A stretch of 64,000 bases of DNA from Ahaetulla prasina (GCF_028640845.1 NC_080539.1:301396516-301460515); one strand, 5' to 3'; counted from the first letter of the stretch, positions 11,080-22,335 are shown. Numbers and translations are program-made. Notes: generated by a model not told the origin, from the sequence alone.

Positions 11080-11615
11080 TGTAGGAAGTTAGCACCCACC
11101 CCCCTCCTAGGAGAATGAAATATCTTAGGAAATATTAAAAAGGGCAGAATATTATATTTCCCTGGATGAGAAATGGAGAAACATGTTTTAAGGACAAAGC
11201 AGCTCCCTGCAGCTTCCTGCCTCTCCCCACCTTTGTCAAAGGGCCAGAGACAGAAACTCATTCTACCCATCTTTGTCAATGGGACCATCATCTGCAACAC
11301 AATAGGACCCATCTAGCAACAGAAACTCACCACATGGCACCTGGGAAGATTATATCAGCCAGCAAGGCTAGCTAAAACCCCCATCTACTGGGAGTCTGAC
11401 AACCAATCAGGATACTCTTCCTCTGCCCCAGGAAGTTCAAAGCTCAGAGAAAGCATAAAGCCAGGGCGCGCTCAGCACCTTGCCCTTTTTTCCTTTTCAG
11501 GAACTCAAGCCATGTGATCCTGACCACCATTAAACCATCTTTACAAACAGTCTCCATATTTCCAGTGTCTTTTCCCCCACTTGGAACTGAACCCAGATGG
11601 ACATTTCTTCCAACA
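11080..11615 (+). mobile_element. Solo LTR (ERV-like), TSD gccc
   Basis: The 536-bp unit starts tgtaggaag and ends cttccaaca. The ends are inverted repeats matching at 8 of 9 positions, with TG...CA termini. The 4-mer gccc flanks both sides (11076-11079, 11616-11619). Inside are a CCAAT motif (about 11402), a TATA-like cataaa (about 11454) and a possible polyadenylation-type attaaa (about 11530), in the order expected of U3-R-U5. No primer-binding site or coding region follows, so it is a solo LTR. A 4-bp duplication fits gammaretrovirus-like ERVs, but a Gypsy-type LTR is not excluded. Confidence 0.72.
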
Positions 11616-11699
11616 GCCCCAGATAGCAGTCTCTGGTTGATTTAGAGCTCTGGCAGATGAGGAATCATTATTTTGCTTAAACTGTTGTCCATACTTTTG

Positions 11700-12800
11700 A
11701 AAGGACACTGAGATTTCATGTTTCCTTTTCTAGTCATTTTTGGAAATGGTTTATTAACTGTTTTTCATCTATTTGGAACTTTCGGATCAACAAGTTTGAT
11801 AGCATCAGGTGAGTTTCTTCAATCCATAGTGAAAGAAAGTTTTTAATTGCAAGTTTAAGAAAAGAAGTGAACAAATATTTTTGGAATAAACAGCGAAAGA
11901 GTGATTGAAATTTTGATTTTAGAAATTTACAAATCAAAGAAGGTTCCAGATAAATTTGAAATAAGAATTTGGATTTGATTATTTTTGAGGGAAAAGGCTT
12001 TTTTTACCTTTCTTTTTTTTAAAATAAGATTTTAAAAATTGGACACTAGAGGGAATTAAAGATTGCAATTAAAGAATACATAAACTTGCAATTATAGAAT
12101 GAAGCAAAATATTCTAACATTGGACACATTGAGGTATATTTTTGAAAAATGGATTTAGGAATTAATGTTAATAATGTCAGCAGACACAACTTTCCCTATG
12201 AAAAGAGAGTCTTAAAGGGGTTGTAGAAGAGGAACAAATTTTACCTGACAAAATCAAAACTGAGTGTAAAGTGGATTTACAAATGACAGGCTACAAGAAT
12301 GACATGAAAAAAGAAATTTCACTGCCTTTTTGTGTTACACTTATACAAAAAAACAACTCTGCTGGTATTTTAATAATTAAAATGGATATAAAATGAACCA
12401 ACAGAGTGACCTTGACACACTGATAATAGATTTACAAAAAAGGGGTTCTTAAAATGTTTCTGCTATTTCTGGTAACCCTTAATGGATTTTTGCTGATATC
12501 AGGGTTGAAATGACAATGCTTCATAGATTTCTTTATAGACAAGAAGTAGGAAATGGGATGAAGAGATCCTTTGTAGGGGATAAATTACAAAAATTGTTTA
12601 CACATATTGTAATGAAAGTGGGAAATGACTTCTTTATATGTTGCTTTTATTTTTTCTTTACAATATTCTTACATTCCTTTCTTTTTCTCTTTCTTTTCTT
12701 CCTGTTTTTCTTTTCTGTACTTCTTTCTTTGATTTCTTCTTTTTTAATTTGTATTACTTTTTCTCTTGCAATTATAATCTTTAATCAAGTTTCTATTATA
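11700..12800 (+). mobile_element. L1-like remnant (unclassified), shared with 47060-47640
   Basis: The segment 11800-12250 aligns by eye with 47090-47540. Shared blocks include atttttggaataaacagc, gattttagaaa, gaatgaagcaaaatatt and ggacacattgaggtatattt, in the same order and spacing. So it is a dispersed repeat. Frame remnants are lysine-rich. The downstream part (12480-12640) leads into a polypyrimidine tract (12640-12760). The layout suggests L1 ORF1 and its flank, but no diagnostic motif was found. Confidence 0.4.
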
Positions 12801-13660
12801 TACATGTATACCCTTACACATATACCCTTATGCATACACACAAGCACACACAGAGAAGTTACTCCATTGAGTAGAAATAAGCATATGCCAGACTGAAATC
12901 AATTCCTTTTGACTTTAAAAGGAAATTTGAAAATCAATCTAAAATCCTTTAGACTTCTTGCTGAGCACATACCAGGAGAAGTAATTAAAACAAGATGCAG
13001 TGATCAGTTACGTGTCTCCTAATCATGACACTGCAGACAAATGCACTGTTGCAAGCATTACAGCTTAGGAAAGAAATTAAAAGAGTTCGCATGGCTATTA
13101 AAATACTGTAATAGTAAGAGTCTGCATAGAAAAGACAGTGTAATTAATTCACACACGTGTTGCAATATAATATTTACAAATTTGCTTAATCAAATCTTAA
13201 ACTGGGCTGAATTCAAACTTAGGAAGGGGAAGTTCTTCAAACAAATGAACACTTCAGCTTCATTTATTTTTTATTTTTTTTATTTTTTTTGGTGGAGGAA
13301 AGCTCCACCAAAAGTTTTTGTTCCTATATAAATGTTTTTTGTTCCTATAAAATGCAGTGGCTACCCTCACTGGGAATCAGTACTATGACCTCACAATGCC
13401 CGTTTTTTAATTTCACTTAAGGATCATGATAATCATCCAGAGGGAGGCTATTCTGGTTTAGTTTTGTGATGTCCTTGGCCCAATCTGATTGGTGATCTGA
13501 TCACAGTAATCAGGACATTTTCAGGTCAATAGGGGGAGGATGTGATTGGGTTATCAAAGCCCTGATCCTTTTTATGTGTGTGCAGATGCCCTTGGCTATA
13601 ACATAATGGTGTTTATCCAGCTTCTTGCCTGAGATTATGTAGTCAATAGTAACACATATT
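12801..13660. other. Unassigned sequence with one small perfect hairpin
   Basis: No gene recognised. At 13287-13313 an 11-bp perfect inverted repeat (ttttggtggag / ctccaccaaaa) encloses a 5-nt loop inside a T-rich run. Confidence 0.5.
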
Positions 13661-13662
13661 TG

Positions 13663-13985
13663 TAATGTCTATGGAGATTCTCAGTCATCCAGGTCATGGA
13701 TGTCCCAGAGGTGTTTTTTCAAGAGGCAACTGGACTTTCTGGTTTTCCTTTGAAGACATTTTATTTCTCATCCAAGAAACTTCTTCAGCTCTGACTGGAT
13801 GGTGAGGAATGGAAGAATTTATATTCCTTGCAGAAAAGGAGTATAAATCCTGTCTGCAATGAATATAAATCCTTCCATTCCCCACCATCCAGTCAAAGCT
13901 GAAGAAGCTTCTTGGATGAGAAGCAAAATGTCTTCAAAGGAAAATCAGAAAGTCCAGTTGCCTCTTGGAAAACCACCTTTGAGAC
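13663..13985. mobile_element. Inverted pair of Penelope-like element ends
   Basis: Two copies of the same terminal sequence face each other. The left copy (13663-13840) is in minus orientation and the right copy (about 13858-13985) in plus. Shared landmarks are ctggactttct / agaaagtccag, catccaagaaacttcttcag / its complement, and ggaatggaagaatttata / aaatccttccattcc. The same sequence forms the end of the GIY-YIG-bearing Penelope fragment at 27547-28144 and the piece at 46690-47036. Such inverted arrangements fit Penelope-like elements, whose copies often end in extra pseudo-LTR pieces. Confidence 0.75.
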
Positions 13986-13989
13986 ATAT

Positions 13990-15095
13990 TTGTAATAATA
14001 TTTAAAAAGCAGAAAAGTAAGATTCTCCAATAATGCAAAAGGATGGGCATCAATGATCATTTTGGACCATGGATAGGCTAATTTTTTCTTTGTGTTTTTC
14101 TCCTTTGACAGTTTGATGAAGCTTCCTCTTAAACCACATTTAAGCAAATTATATATTCTAGGATTTTGGATACTAGGTACAAAAAATACATTCTCCCCCT
14201 GTTTTGAGCTCTTGTTAAAAATCCAAGCTATTAGTTGATGGATGAATCAAGAGATTTGCAACTCTTTCCCAAAAAGAGGGGGGCACTGTAGCAAATTCTG
14301 TCTATCAAGTACAAATGGGCTTAGTTGAAACCAAAACATATCAGACTGCAGATGTTGCCCAGTGCTACAAACTGTATATACAATGGCGCACTAAGAATGA
14401 ACAGATAATAAATATAAAAAAGTGAAGCATTTTCCAGTCTGTGTTAATCTCGCACCAACAATTCAGGAATGCTTTGAGGCATGCAATTATTTCAGCCATT
14501 CATTCTGATTATATATTAAGTTGATGATGAGCATATTTGTATTTTGGGAGGAGCTGCCATGAGCATAGGTGGACTTTAAAATGAAATCTTTATTCTGCCT
14601 TATTATACAAAACCAGCAGCCTTGTGTTTGCACAGGTTGTCTTGATTAATAAAGAGTGAAAACTCCTACTTGTCAGAGGTTTTTATTACTGTTCCAGTAA
14701 TTACTGTTCTCATATCTTAAGAAACTGTTTGGATACAAAATGAGGAGGAAGGCACTGTCACTGATTATGCAGATGACTGGGAACACAAAGTTCAGAAGAA
14801 GAATAGGAGATGGTGTTAGCAAAACTTAATGGAGGAAAAGGACTAACAAACCTCAGGACTTAGTGCTACCTTCCAGTTAGGAAGAGCAGTCATTCCTATA
14901 TGTGTTAGAAAAAAAACAGTGGACAAAAGGTGATCATTCCAATTCCTGATCTTTGGGCATCTCAGGTTAGCTTTTGAAAAGGAAAATGCTGGACTAAGTT
15001 GGGTCTAGGATGGATACAGCTACATTCTTAACTTCTCAAGCAATTTGGTGATAAATGTGTTGGTCTTCCTGAATTATTAAACTGTTGGGGTTAAC
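13990..15095. other. No recognisable gene or repeat
   Basis: AT-rich sequence. No element ends, coding blocks or RNA gene features were seen. Confidence 0.5.
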
Positions 15096-15099
15096 TATA

Positions 15100-15473
15100 C
15101 AGATTGTCCTTGACTTTTGACTCTTTGAAATTACAATAGACCTCCCAAGAGGGCTTGTTTTTGGAGTTATATTGGCTGCACACAAACACGCACACACAAT
15201 CACATGATTGCATTTGGGTGCTTAGCAACTGGCTCACTGTTAGGACCATTTGTAGCATCTTGCAGCCATATGAACATGATTTGTGATTTTTTGTGTGTGT
15301 CTATTTCTGGCATTTACTTACAGTTTCTGGGGGGAAAATACCCACCTATTGGGTAAAATAGATTTCCATTGGTCGTAATTTCAAATCCAGTCACATGATG
15401 CCCAGTTTATGATCTCAATTACATACTACCACAATTCCAGTTTCAATTATGGTCATAGATTGAGGAGTATTTG
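15100..15473 (+). mobile_element. TA-flanked MITE, diverged copy
   Basis: It starts cagattgtccttgac after a TA and ends near attgaggagtatttg. These resemble the family ends caggtagtcctcgac and its complement. Internal blocks such as cacatgattgc, gcaactggctca and gcagccatatgaacatgat match the less diverged copies at 42093-42440 and 51536-51862. No coding capacity. Confidence 0.6.
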
Positions 15474-15529
15474 TTAGACTGCTAATTCTTTTAGCCCAGA
15501 ATGGTTAACCTGCATAGCCTTGGATGCTG

Positions 15530-16000
15530 AGCACAGAGACGTTAGACCTGAGTTTAACTCATAGAATCATCTGTTACAATGTCCTTCCTGTTGAAGACTA
15601 CTTCAGCTTCAATCGCAACAATACACAAGCACACAATAGATTTAAGCTTAAAGTGAACCGCTCCAATCTTGATTGCAGAAAATATGACTTCAGTAACAGA
15701 GTTGTTAATGCCTGGAATGCACTACCAGACTCTGTGGTCTCTTCCCAAAATCCCAAAATCTTTAACCAAAGACTATCTACTATTGACCTTACCCCATTCA
15801 TAAGAGGTTTGTAAGGGGCATGCATAAGAGCACCAGCCTGCCTACCGTTCCTGTTCTAATGTTCCCTTTGATTGTATCCAATTCATATACTTTTTTCATG
15901 CTTATGCTTATATATATGCTTATATATCGTATAGTTATTTCTTGCTTATGCTTATATATACTGTTGTGACAAATAAATAAATAAATAAATAAATAAAATA
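15530..16000 (+). mobile_element. Rex1/CR1-like LINE 3' end
   Basis: A frame at 15524-15814 encodes LDLSLTHRIICYNVLPVEDY, CRKYDFSNRVVNAWNALPDS and a terminal LSTIDLTPFIRGL before the stop. The 3' UTR keeps the signature gggg-catgcataagagca and the run of atatgcttatata. The element ends in (AAATA)n/(AAAT)n at about 15966-15998. It is the C-terminal 90 or so residues only; the 5' end is truncated at about 15530. Confidence 0.87.
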
Positions 16001-16097
16001 AAAAATGAACAATGTGTTGATTGTTTATTAGAAACTGGTATTATAAAATATAGCCTATTGAAAATCTAGCATCTAAAGTTATCAACCATTAGTCAAA

Positions 16098-17772
16098 GCA
16101 GATTTATTTATTTATTTATTTATTTTATTATTTATTTTATTAAATTTTTATACCGCCCTTCTCCCGAAGGACTCAGGGCGGTATACAGCCGGAATAAAAT
16201 ACAGAATATATACAATTAAAAGAAATTAAAATAAACTATTACTAAATGGCCGGTAATTTAAAAGATTTAAAAAATTTAAAATATTACTAAAACCCCAATT
16301 TAAAATCCACTATTTATGCCAGTCCTGCTTGAATGAATAAATATGTTTTTAGCTCACGACGAAAGGTCCGAAGATCAGGCACTTGACGTAAGCCAGGGGG
16401 GAGTTCGTTCCAGAGCGTCGGTGCTGCCACAGAGAAGGCCCTACTCCTGGGGGCTGCCAGCCGACATTGTTTGGCGGACGGCACCCTGAGAAGGCCCTCT
16501 CTGTGGGAGCGTACGGGCCGATGGGAGGCATACGGTAACAGCAGGCGGTCTCGTAAGTACCCGGGTCCTAAGCCATGGAGCGCTTTAAAGGTGGTAACCA
16601 GGATCTTGAAGCGCACCCGAAAGACTACAGGAAGCCAGTGCAGACTACGGAGCAGTGGTGTTACATGGGAGCCATGAGCGGCTCCCATTACCACTCGCGC
16701 AGCTGCATTCTGGACTAACTGCAGCCTCCGGGTGCACCTCAAGGGCAGCCCCATGTAGAGAGCATTGCAATAATCCAGCCGAGACGTAACCAGAGCGTGA
16801 GTGACTGTGCATAAGGCATCCCGGTCAAGGAAGGGACGCAACTGGCGAACCAAGCGAACTTGGTAAAAGGCCCTCCTGGTGACGGCCGCCAGATGTTCAT
16901 CAAAGGACAGCCGGCCATCCAGGAGGACGCCCAAGTTGCGAACCACCTCCTTTGGGGCCACTAACTCGCCCCCAACAGTCAGCTGCGGGAGCAGCTGACT
17001 GTACCGGGGTGCCGGCATCCACAGCCACTCCGTCTTGGAGGGATTGAGCTTGAGTCTGTTTCTCCCCATCCAGACCCGTACGGCTTCCAGGCACTGGGAC
17101 AGCACTTCGACAGCTTCGTTGGGGTGGTCCGGGGTGGAAAAGTACAGCTGAGTATCATCAGCGTACAGATGATAACTCACCCCGAAACCACTGATGACCT
17201 CACCCAGCGGCTTCATATAGATGTTGAACAGGGTAGGCGAGAGAATCGACCCCTGAGGTACCCCACAAGTGAGGCCCCTCGAGGACGACCTCTGCCCCCC
17301 TGTCAACACCGTCTGCAACCGGTCAGAGAGATAGGAGGAGAACCACCGATAAACGGTGCCTCCCACTCCCAATTCCTCCAACTGGCGCAGCAGGATACCA
17401 TGGTCGATGGTATCAAAAGCCGCTGAGAGATCTAATAGGACCAAGGCAGAGGAACAACCCCTGTCCCTGGCCCTCCAGAGGTCATCCACCAACGCGACCA
17501 AAGCCGTCTCCGTGCTGTAACCGGGTCGGAAGCCGGACTGGAACGGGTCTAGATAGACAGCTTCCTCCAGGTGCCGGGGAAGCTGCCACGCAACCACACT
17601 CTCTACAACCTTCGCTAAAAAGCGAAGGTTGGAGACTGGACGATAATTTCCCAAAATAGCTGGGTCCAGGGAAGGCTTCTTCAGGAAAGGTCTCACCACC
17701 GCCTCCTTCAAGGCGGTGGGGAAAACCCCTTCAACCAAAGAAGCATTTAACCTTGGTGGATAATGGTTCATA
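16098..17772 (-). mobile_element. L2 LINE, 3' 1.7 kb with open RT frame
   Basis: The unit runs from the 5'-truncated end at about 17772 to a 3' tail of (TTTATTTA)n at 16098-16143. The 3' UTR has the self-complementary ccgcccttctcccgaagg / ctcagggcgg stretch near 16153-16185, shared with the L2 copies at 23457, 37050 and 48660. The reverse-transcriptase frame (16314-17771) is uninterrupted. It is one of the youngest-looking LINEs in the window. Confidence 0.92.
16314..17771 (-). CDS. L2 LINE reverse transcriptase (5'-truncated, open frame)
   Basis: 485 codons to a stop. Reverse-transcriptase blocks appear in order: NYRPVSN (residues 42-48), FQSGFRPG (77-84), LLDLSAAFDTIDH (112-124, first catalytic Asp), GVPQGS (170-175) and YADD (203-206, catalytic Asp pair). 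The region after it holds [20 protein letters not shown] and, at the end, TLWNELPPGLRQ. This enzyme copies LINE RNA at the nicked target by target-primed reverse transcription. The upstream APE endonuclease is absent, so the piece is not a complete element. The ATG used is simply the first in the open frame. Nothing in the sequence suggests a promoter. Confidence 0.9.
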   Translation of the reverse strand: MNHYPPRLNASLVEGVFPTALKEAVVRPFLKKPSLDPAILGNYRPVSNLRFLAKVVESVVAWQLPRHLEEAVYLDPFQSGFRPGYSTETALVALVDDLWRARDRGCSSALVLLDLSAAFDTIDHGILLRQLEELGVGGTVYRWFSSYLSDRLQTVLTGGQRSSSRGLTCGVPQGSILSPTLFNIYMKPLGEVISGFGVSYHLYADDTQLYFSTPDHPNEAVEVLSQCLEAVRVWMGRNRLKLNPSKTEWLWMPAPRYSQLLPQLTVGGELVAPKEVVRNLGVLLDGRLSFDEHLAAVTRRAFYQVRLVRQLRPFLDRDALCTVTHALVTSRLDYCNALYMGLPLRCTRRLQLVQNAAARVVMGAAHGSHVTPLLRSLHWLPVVFRVRFKILVTTFKALHGLGPGYLRDRLLLPYASHRPVRSHREGLLRVPSAKQCRLAAPRSRAFSVAAPTLWNELPPGLRQVPDLRTFRRELKTYLFIQAGLA

Positions 17773-19010
17773 GCAGCCAGAGGCAGAAAGTAATATGAAC
17801 TTAATTTTAGGTAAACTTTCTGAAGAGCTGGTAATTTTACTTATTTTTTCATATTCTTTCCCTAGTTAAAACAAAGTTTGCCTCATGGCCATGAAATATA
17901 ATACCTATATTTTGTTTATAGGTAAATGTATTTTTCTATTTCTTCATGTAAATCCAGGAAGGGTATGAACATAGCTTTCCAATTTCTATGATGCGGGCTT
18001 TGCCAATGTCAGAATCTATGAACAGAACTGAACATGGGCCTTCAAAAAGGAAGTGAACGTAATCTAAAGCCACAAATCCATATGCACGCTGCTTTATAAT
18101 TTATTTTAGTAATTGCAGCTACCATGGTTACCAACTGTGCACTTGGCTACTTTCAGTTGAAGAAATTTGGTGTCATGATGCTTTGCATTGTCTAGATAAA
18201 TCATGTGGGAGGCTTGTAGATGTGACTAACCACCAACTCACAGAAGGAGCAACTTTGCAGATGCTTAGTAGGTCAGATGTTACATTTCTTGATTTTTTTC
18301 ACATCTGATAGATCTGTAAAGCTGCCCCAAACAAACTGAACTGAGACAATTGACAGAAATGGGGCATATTTTGGCTCGAACCCTCAATTTATACATTTTA
18401 TATACATTTTAGTTGGGTTTTACATATTTGATTGTATTTGAATTAATTTGTTATGTTTATGTCAATTTATTTCTAGCTATTGCGTTCAACGATTTGAGTA
18501 CATCATTGAATACCTTTAATGTATTCAATTAATACATCAGTTGAATTAATGTATTAATTGAATACAATTGAATTCTGCAAATGTATTCATTTGCAGAATT
18601 GAAGGTATACATCCAGCGAATACCTGTAAAAAATAATGCAAGTTACATTCTTGGGATGTTTAAAAGTGATAAAAATCTGGCACACATTTTCCCAAGTAAA
18701 TTGCATGCTTTTTTCTTGGAGCAAGCTACACATTCACATGGGCTGTAGTACAAGTGTTCTGAGAAATGAACCAATAGAAGTACATTTCCTATTAATGTAT
18801 GCATTTCAGTAGACGTACATGTCCTATTAATAGCTTAACTTCACAATCCAGTATTTATAGTGCAGAAATACAGATCTCATTGAATTCCAAGAAAGGATAA
18901 AGGATTGACACCTAAATCAGTAGAATTCTATTGGTATGATATTAATATTGCATAATATCAACCTACACTAATGGTACCTTTGATCTTTAAAGCTCTACAT
19001 GGCTTCTTAT
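17773..19010. other. Unassigned AT-rich sequence with clustered perfect hairpins
   Basis: No gene recognised. Three perfect inverted repeats are packed at 18507-18600: 8 bp (18507-18514 / 18521-18528), 17 bp (18521-18537 / 18549-18565) and 13 bp (18571-18583 / 18588-18600). See the findings. Confidence 0.6.
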
Positions 19011-19013
19011 CCT

Positions 19014-19086
19014 AAAGGTGCTTTTCAAAAGGCAACTGGACTTTCTTCATTTTTTCTTGAAAACATTTCACTTCTCATTCAAGAAT
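19014..19086 (-). mobile_element. Penelope-like element end, fragment
   Basis: Contains ggtgctttt-caaaaggcaactggactttct and acatttcacttctcattcaagaa, the landmarks of the Penelope end at 27590-27670. It stops where the CR1 at 19086 begins. A short related piece (gaaatgtcttcag) after the CR1 at about 20332 may be the other side, making the CR1 an insertion here. Confidence 0.6.
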
Positions 19087-20335
19087 GATCTGTCAAAAAC
19101 AGATCATGCCAGACTAATCTTATCGCATTCTTTGACAAAATGACAAAATTAGTAGACCAGAGGAATGCTGTCGATATAATTTACTTGGACTTCAGTAAAG
19201 CATTTGATAAAGTAGACCATAACCTACTACTAGATAAAGTAGAAAAATGTGGGTTAGACAGCACCACCACCAGATGGATTCGTAACTGGCTGACCAACCG
19301 CACTCAACGTGTAGTCCTCAATGGAACTACATCCACATGGAGGGAAGTATGCAGTGGAGTACCCCAAGGCTCTGTTTTAGGCCCAGTACTCTTCAACATC
19401 TTCATCAATAACTTGGACGAGGGGATAGATGGGGAACTCATCAAATTTGCAGATGACACCAAGCTGGCAGGAATAGCCAACACTCCAGAAGATAGGCTCA
19501 AGTTACAGAAAGATCTTGACAGACTTGAACATTGGGCGCTATCTAACAAAATGAAATTCAACAGTGAAAAAAGTAAGGTTCTACATTTAGGCCAAAAAAA
19601 CAAAATGCACCAGTACCGTATATGTGGTACCTTGCTCAATAGTAGTACCTGTGAGAGGGATCTTGGAGTCCTAGTGGATAACCATTTAGATATGAGCCAG
19701 CAGTGTGCAGCAGCTGTTAAAAAGCCAACACAGTTCTGGGCTGCATAAACAGAGGATAGAATCAAGATCACGTGAAGTGTTAGTACCACTTTATAATGCC
19801 TTGGTAAGGCCACACTTGGAATATTGCATCCAGTTTTGGTATACGATGTAAAAAGATGTTGAGACTCTAGAAAGAGTGCAGAGAAGAGCAACAAAGATGA
19901 TTAGGGACTGGAGGATAAAACATATGAAGAACGGTTGCAGGAACTGGGTATGTCTAGTTTAACAAAAAGAAGGACTAGGGGAGACATGATAGCTGTGTTC
20001 CAATATCTCAGGGGCTGCCACAAAGAAGAGGGAGTCGGGCTGTTCTCCAAAGCACCTGAGGGTAGAACAAGAAGCAATGGGTGGAAACTGATCAAAGAAA
20101 GAAGCAACTTAGAACTAAGGAGAAATTTCCTGACAGTTAGAACAATTAATAAGTGGAATGACTTGCCTTCAGAAGTTGTGAATGCTCCAACACTGGAAAT
20201 TTTTAAGAAAATGTTGGATAACCATCTGACTGAGATGGTGTAGGGTTTCCTGCCTGGGCAGGGGGTTGGACTAGAAGGCCTCCAAGGTCCCTTCCAACTC
20301 TGATGTTATGTTATGTTATATGTTATGTTAAGAAA
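19086..20335 (+). mobile_element. CR1 LINE, RT palm to 3' end
   Basis: From SCQTNLI-like sequence through the [13 protein letters not shown] block, GVPQGS and FADD palm to the CR1 C-terminus (TLEIFKKMLDNHLTEMV), then cctgcctgggcagggggttg and a (TGTTATGTTA)n tail at 20305-20332. Frame breaks occur at about 19718 and 19753 (single-base losses also present in the copy at 54182-55440) and at about 19845-19915. Copy length 1.25 kb; 5'-truncated. Confidence 0.93.
19140..19748 (+). pseudogene. CR1 ORF2 reverse-transcriptase fragment
   Basis: 202 codons. Catalytic motifs are LDFSKAFD (residues 16-23), GVPQGS (73-78) and FADD (103-106). Then come [18 protein letters not shown] and [20 protein letters not shown]. 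The frame then slips after AVKK because an A-run has five A's where the copy at 9925-10696 has six, and it stops at TAA 19746-19748. The C-terminal part continues in another frame at 19935-20243. It lacks the N-terminal endonuclease and is not functional. Confidence 0.9.
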
Positions 20336-20379
20336 TGTCTTCAGTTTTCAGCTTCTTCTTGTATAAGAAACAAAACATC

Positions 20380-20491
20380 AAGAGTCATAAGTCTTAACCG
20401 TCATAAGTGTGACAATTGTTATAAGTCACTGTTTTTAATGCCATTGTAATTTTGAACAGTTACTAAACAGTTGTAAATCGAGGACTACCTG
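20380..20491 (+). mobile_element. TA-flanked MITE, right-end fragment
   Basis: Ends gtaaatcgaggactacctg at 20473-20491 followed by TA. This is the complement of the left end (caggtagtcctc) seen at 42093 and 51536. The interior has ttataagtcactg and gccattgtaa shared with other copies. Confidence 0.75.
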
Positions 20492-20774
20492 TATTTTTAC
20501 TGTGATGGCAAGAAATAAAATCAATAAATAAGAATTATAGTTCGGTTTGCAATTCTGGAAGCTCTAATATCTGAGAACCAGGGTTCAATTCCATAAATTG
20601 AAATGCTACATAATTCAAGATGAACCATTAAAAATGAAGTTAATTATGCAAGTAATCATGATCAGTTTTTAATCTGCTAAAAATGAAGTGATATCTTGGA
20701 ATAGCATTAATTATTAGTACATTCCTAATTCAATTATTTAACTACCATTTAATGAGAACAAGTCAGACCAATGT

Positions 20775-22335
20775 TTTCTTTTTTCTTCTTTTGTGAATAG
20801 TTTTTATTAAAAAAAGATTTCACAACGATTTTTAAAACTACAGAAACATAGAAATTAGAAAAAGAAAAAGATTATAAAAGGGTTAAAAAAAAAAGAATAA
20901 GAAACAAGAAACAAGAAAAAGAAAGACATTTGAAGAATCAATTTCCAATCTTCTAAGCAATAGTTACAAACATAGCAATTACCATTCCACCCTTCCATAT
21001 TGTATATCACAGTTCCCTTCTTCCTATAAACAAAAGTTTTTAGGCAATAAATTTCAAGCTGAGCAGTTCATTTATCCATTTTCAGCCAAAAGTCTATGAA
21101 GAGTTCCAAGGGATTTTTTTTTTATACAAGTAGTTAAAGTTTCTTTCTTAATCAAACAAGTTAATTTAGCCATTTCTCTCTCTCGCTCTCTGGTATCCTA
21201 TACCAATGGTACATCACTTAAAAAAACATTCTTTTAAATGGTAAGACAATGTGAATTTCAGGCCTTTTAACCACATTTTCTGCAATTTGAATATTATAAT
21301 CAAAATTCTTGGCTCATTTTACCATACAGTCTTTAACTCACTTAATTTATTTAATTTATTTAATTTTAATTTTTTAATAATTTAATTTTTTTACTGTTCC
21401 TCTATTTAAAATTTTAACCAAAAAAAAATATTTTCACAATCACATATTCATTATTTGTATATAATTCATGTTCAAATTCTGTTTTATCACATTATATTCT
21501 TGGTACTTTTTACTTATATTAAACCTTTTCTCTTAATTGTGCGTATTAGAACCACTGAAAACTAAATAACTGTGCAATCAATTTTTCTCTTAATTTTACC
21601 TTAAGCCCCCATTTTTCCGTATTAGCAAGTCTTTGTATGTTACCCATTTATCTTTGCCCACTGTTTCTTTTTTTTATAAAAGCACTTCTTGAGGTAAGGT
21701 CAACAAAGATATTTCCAGGCATAGCCTGCGTTTGTATCTATTCCATAATTATATATGAAATATCTAATATAATGATTTTTAAAATCTACATGTACTTTAT
21801 TTTGATCATATCACAAATCACCATACCACCCAAATTTCAGACCATGAACTTCTAAATCTAAAATTCTCTTATTTCTTAGCAACAGCCATTCCTTTACCCA
21901 AACCAAGCAGCAGGCAGCAAAATACAATTTAAAATCAGGTAATCCCAATCCTCCTCTTTGGTTTTTATCTTGGAGAATCTTTAAGCATTTTTTTCTCTGC
22001 TGCCATATAAATCTTTTGCCACAAATGATACATCAATTTTCAAAACAGGCGTTGTCTGAAATAAGAACAACGTTCTAGTAACATATTCATTTTTACCACA
22101 GAAATTATTCCCAACAATTACAATGTAATTTTTCTCATCTTAATTTTATTCCATACTTTAATATGGTTGTTTTGAAATAATATAAAAAGATACTCCAAAA
22201 TTAAATCCAAATCATTAAAACCAAATCACTGGCAAATGCTCTTAGTTTATAAAATTCTTTTTTTTAAAAAAACTTTCACTACAGCAATTTTCTCAGCTTC
22301 TCTTATGTCACAATTCAAAACTTCAAGAGCCAGAA
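20775..22335 (-). mobile_element. L1 LINE, ORF2 C-terminal region and 3' UTR
   Basis: Reading 21985 to 21860 on the minus strand gives LKILQDKNQ, RGGLGLPDFKLYFAACC and LVWVKEWLLL. This is the same L1 ORF2 region as LYFDACCLVWLKEWLDL at 5590-5660. Downstream, toward 20775, the sequence becomes A/T-rich with long homopolymer runs and ends near aaaaactattcacaaaag. No complete frame remains. The 5' limit (about 22335) is a guess from the change in composition. Confidence 0.68.

Noticed and set aside
10776..11084. 102-codon frame next to the solo LTR
   Set aside because: No known motif; it ends in the LTR, so the last codons are not original.
12640..12760. Polypyrimidine tract as a splice acceptor or promoter element
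   Set aside because: It is over 100 bp long, without a following AG in good context or coding sequence; more likely LINE-derived low-complexity sequence.
19304..19894. 196-codon minus-strand frame
   Set aside because: Antisense shadow of the CR1 reverse-transcriptase frame on the plus strand.
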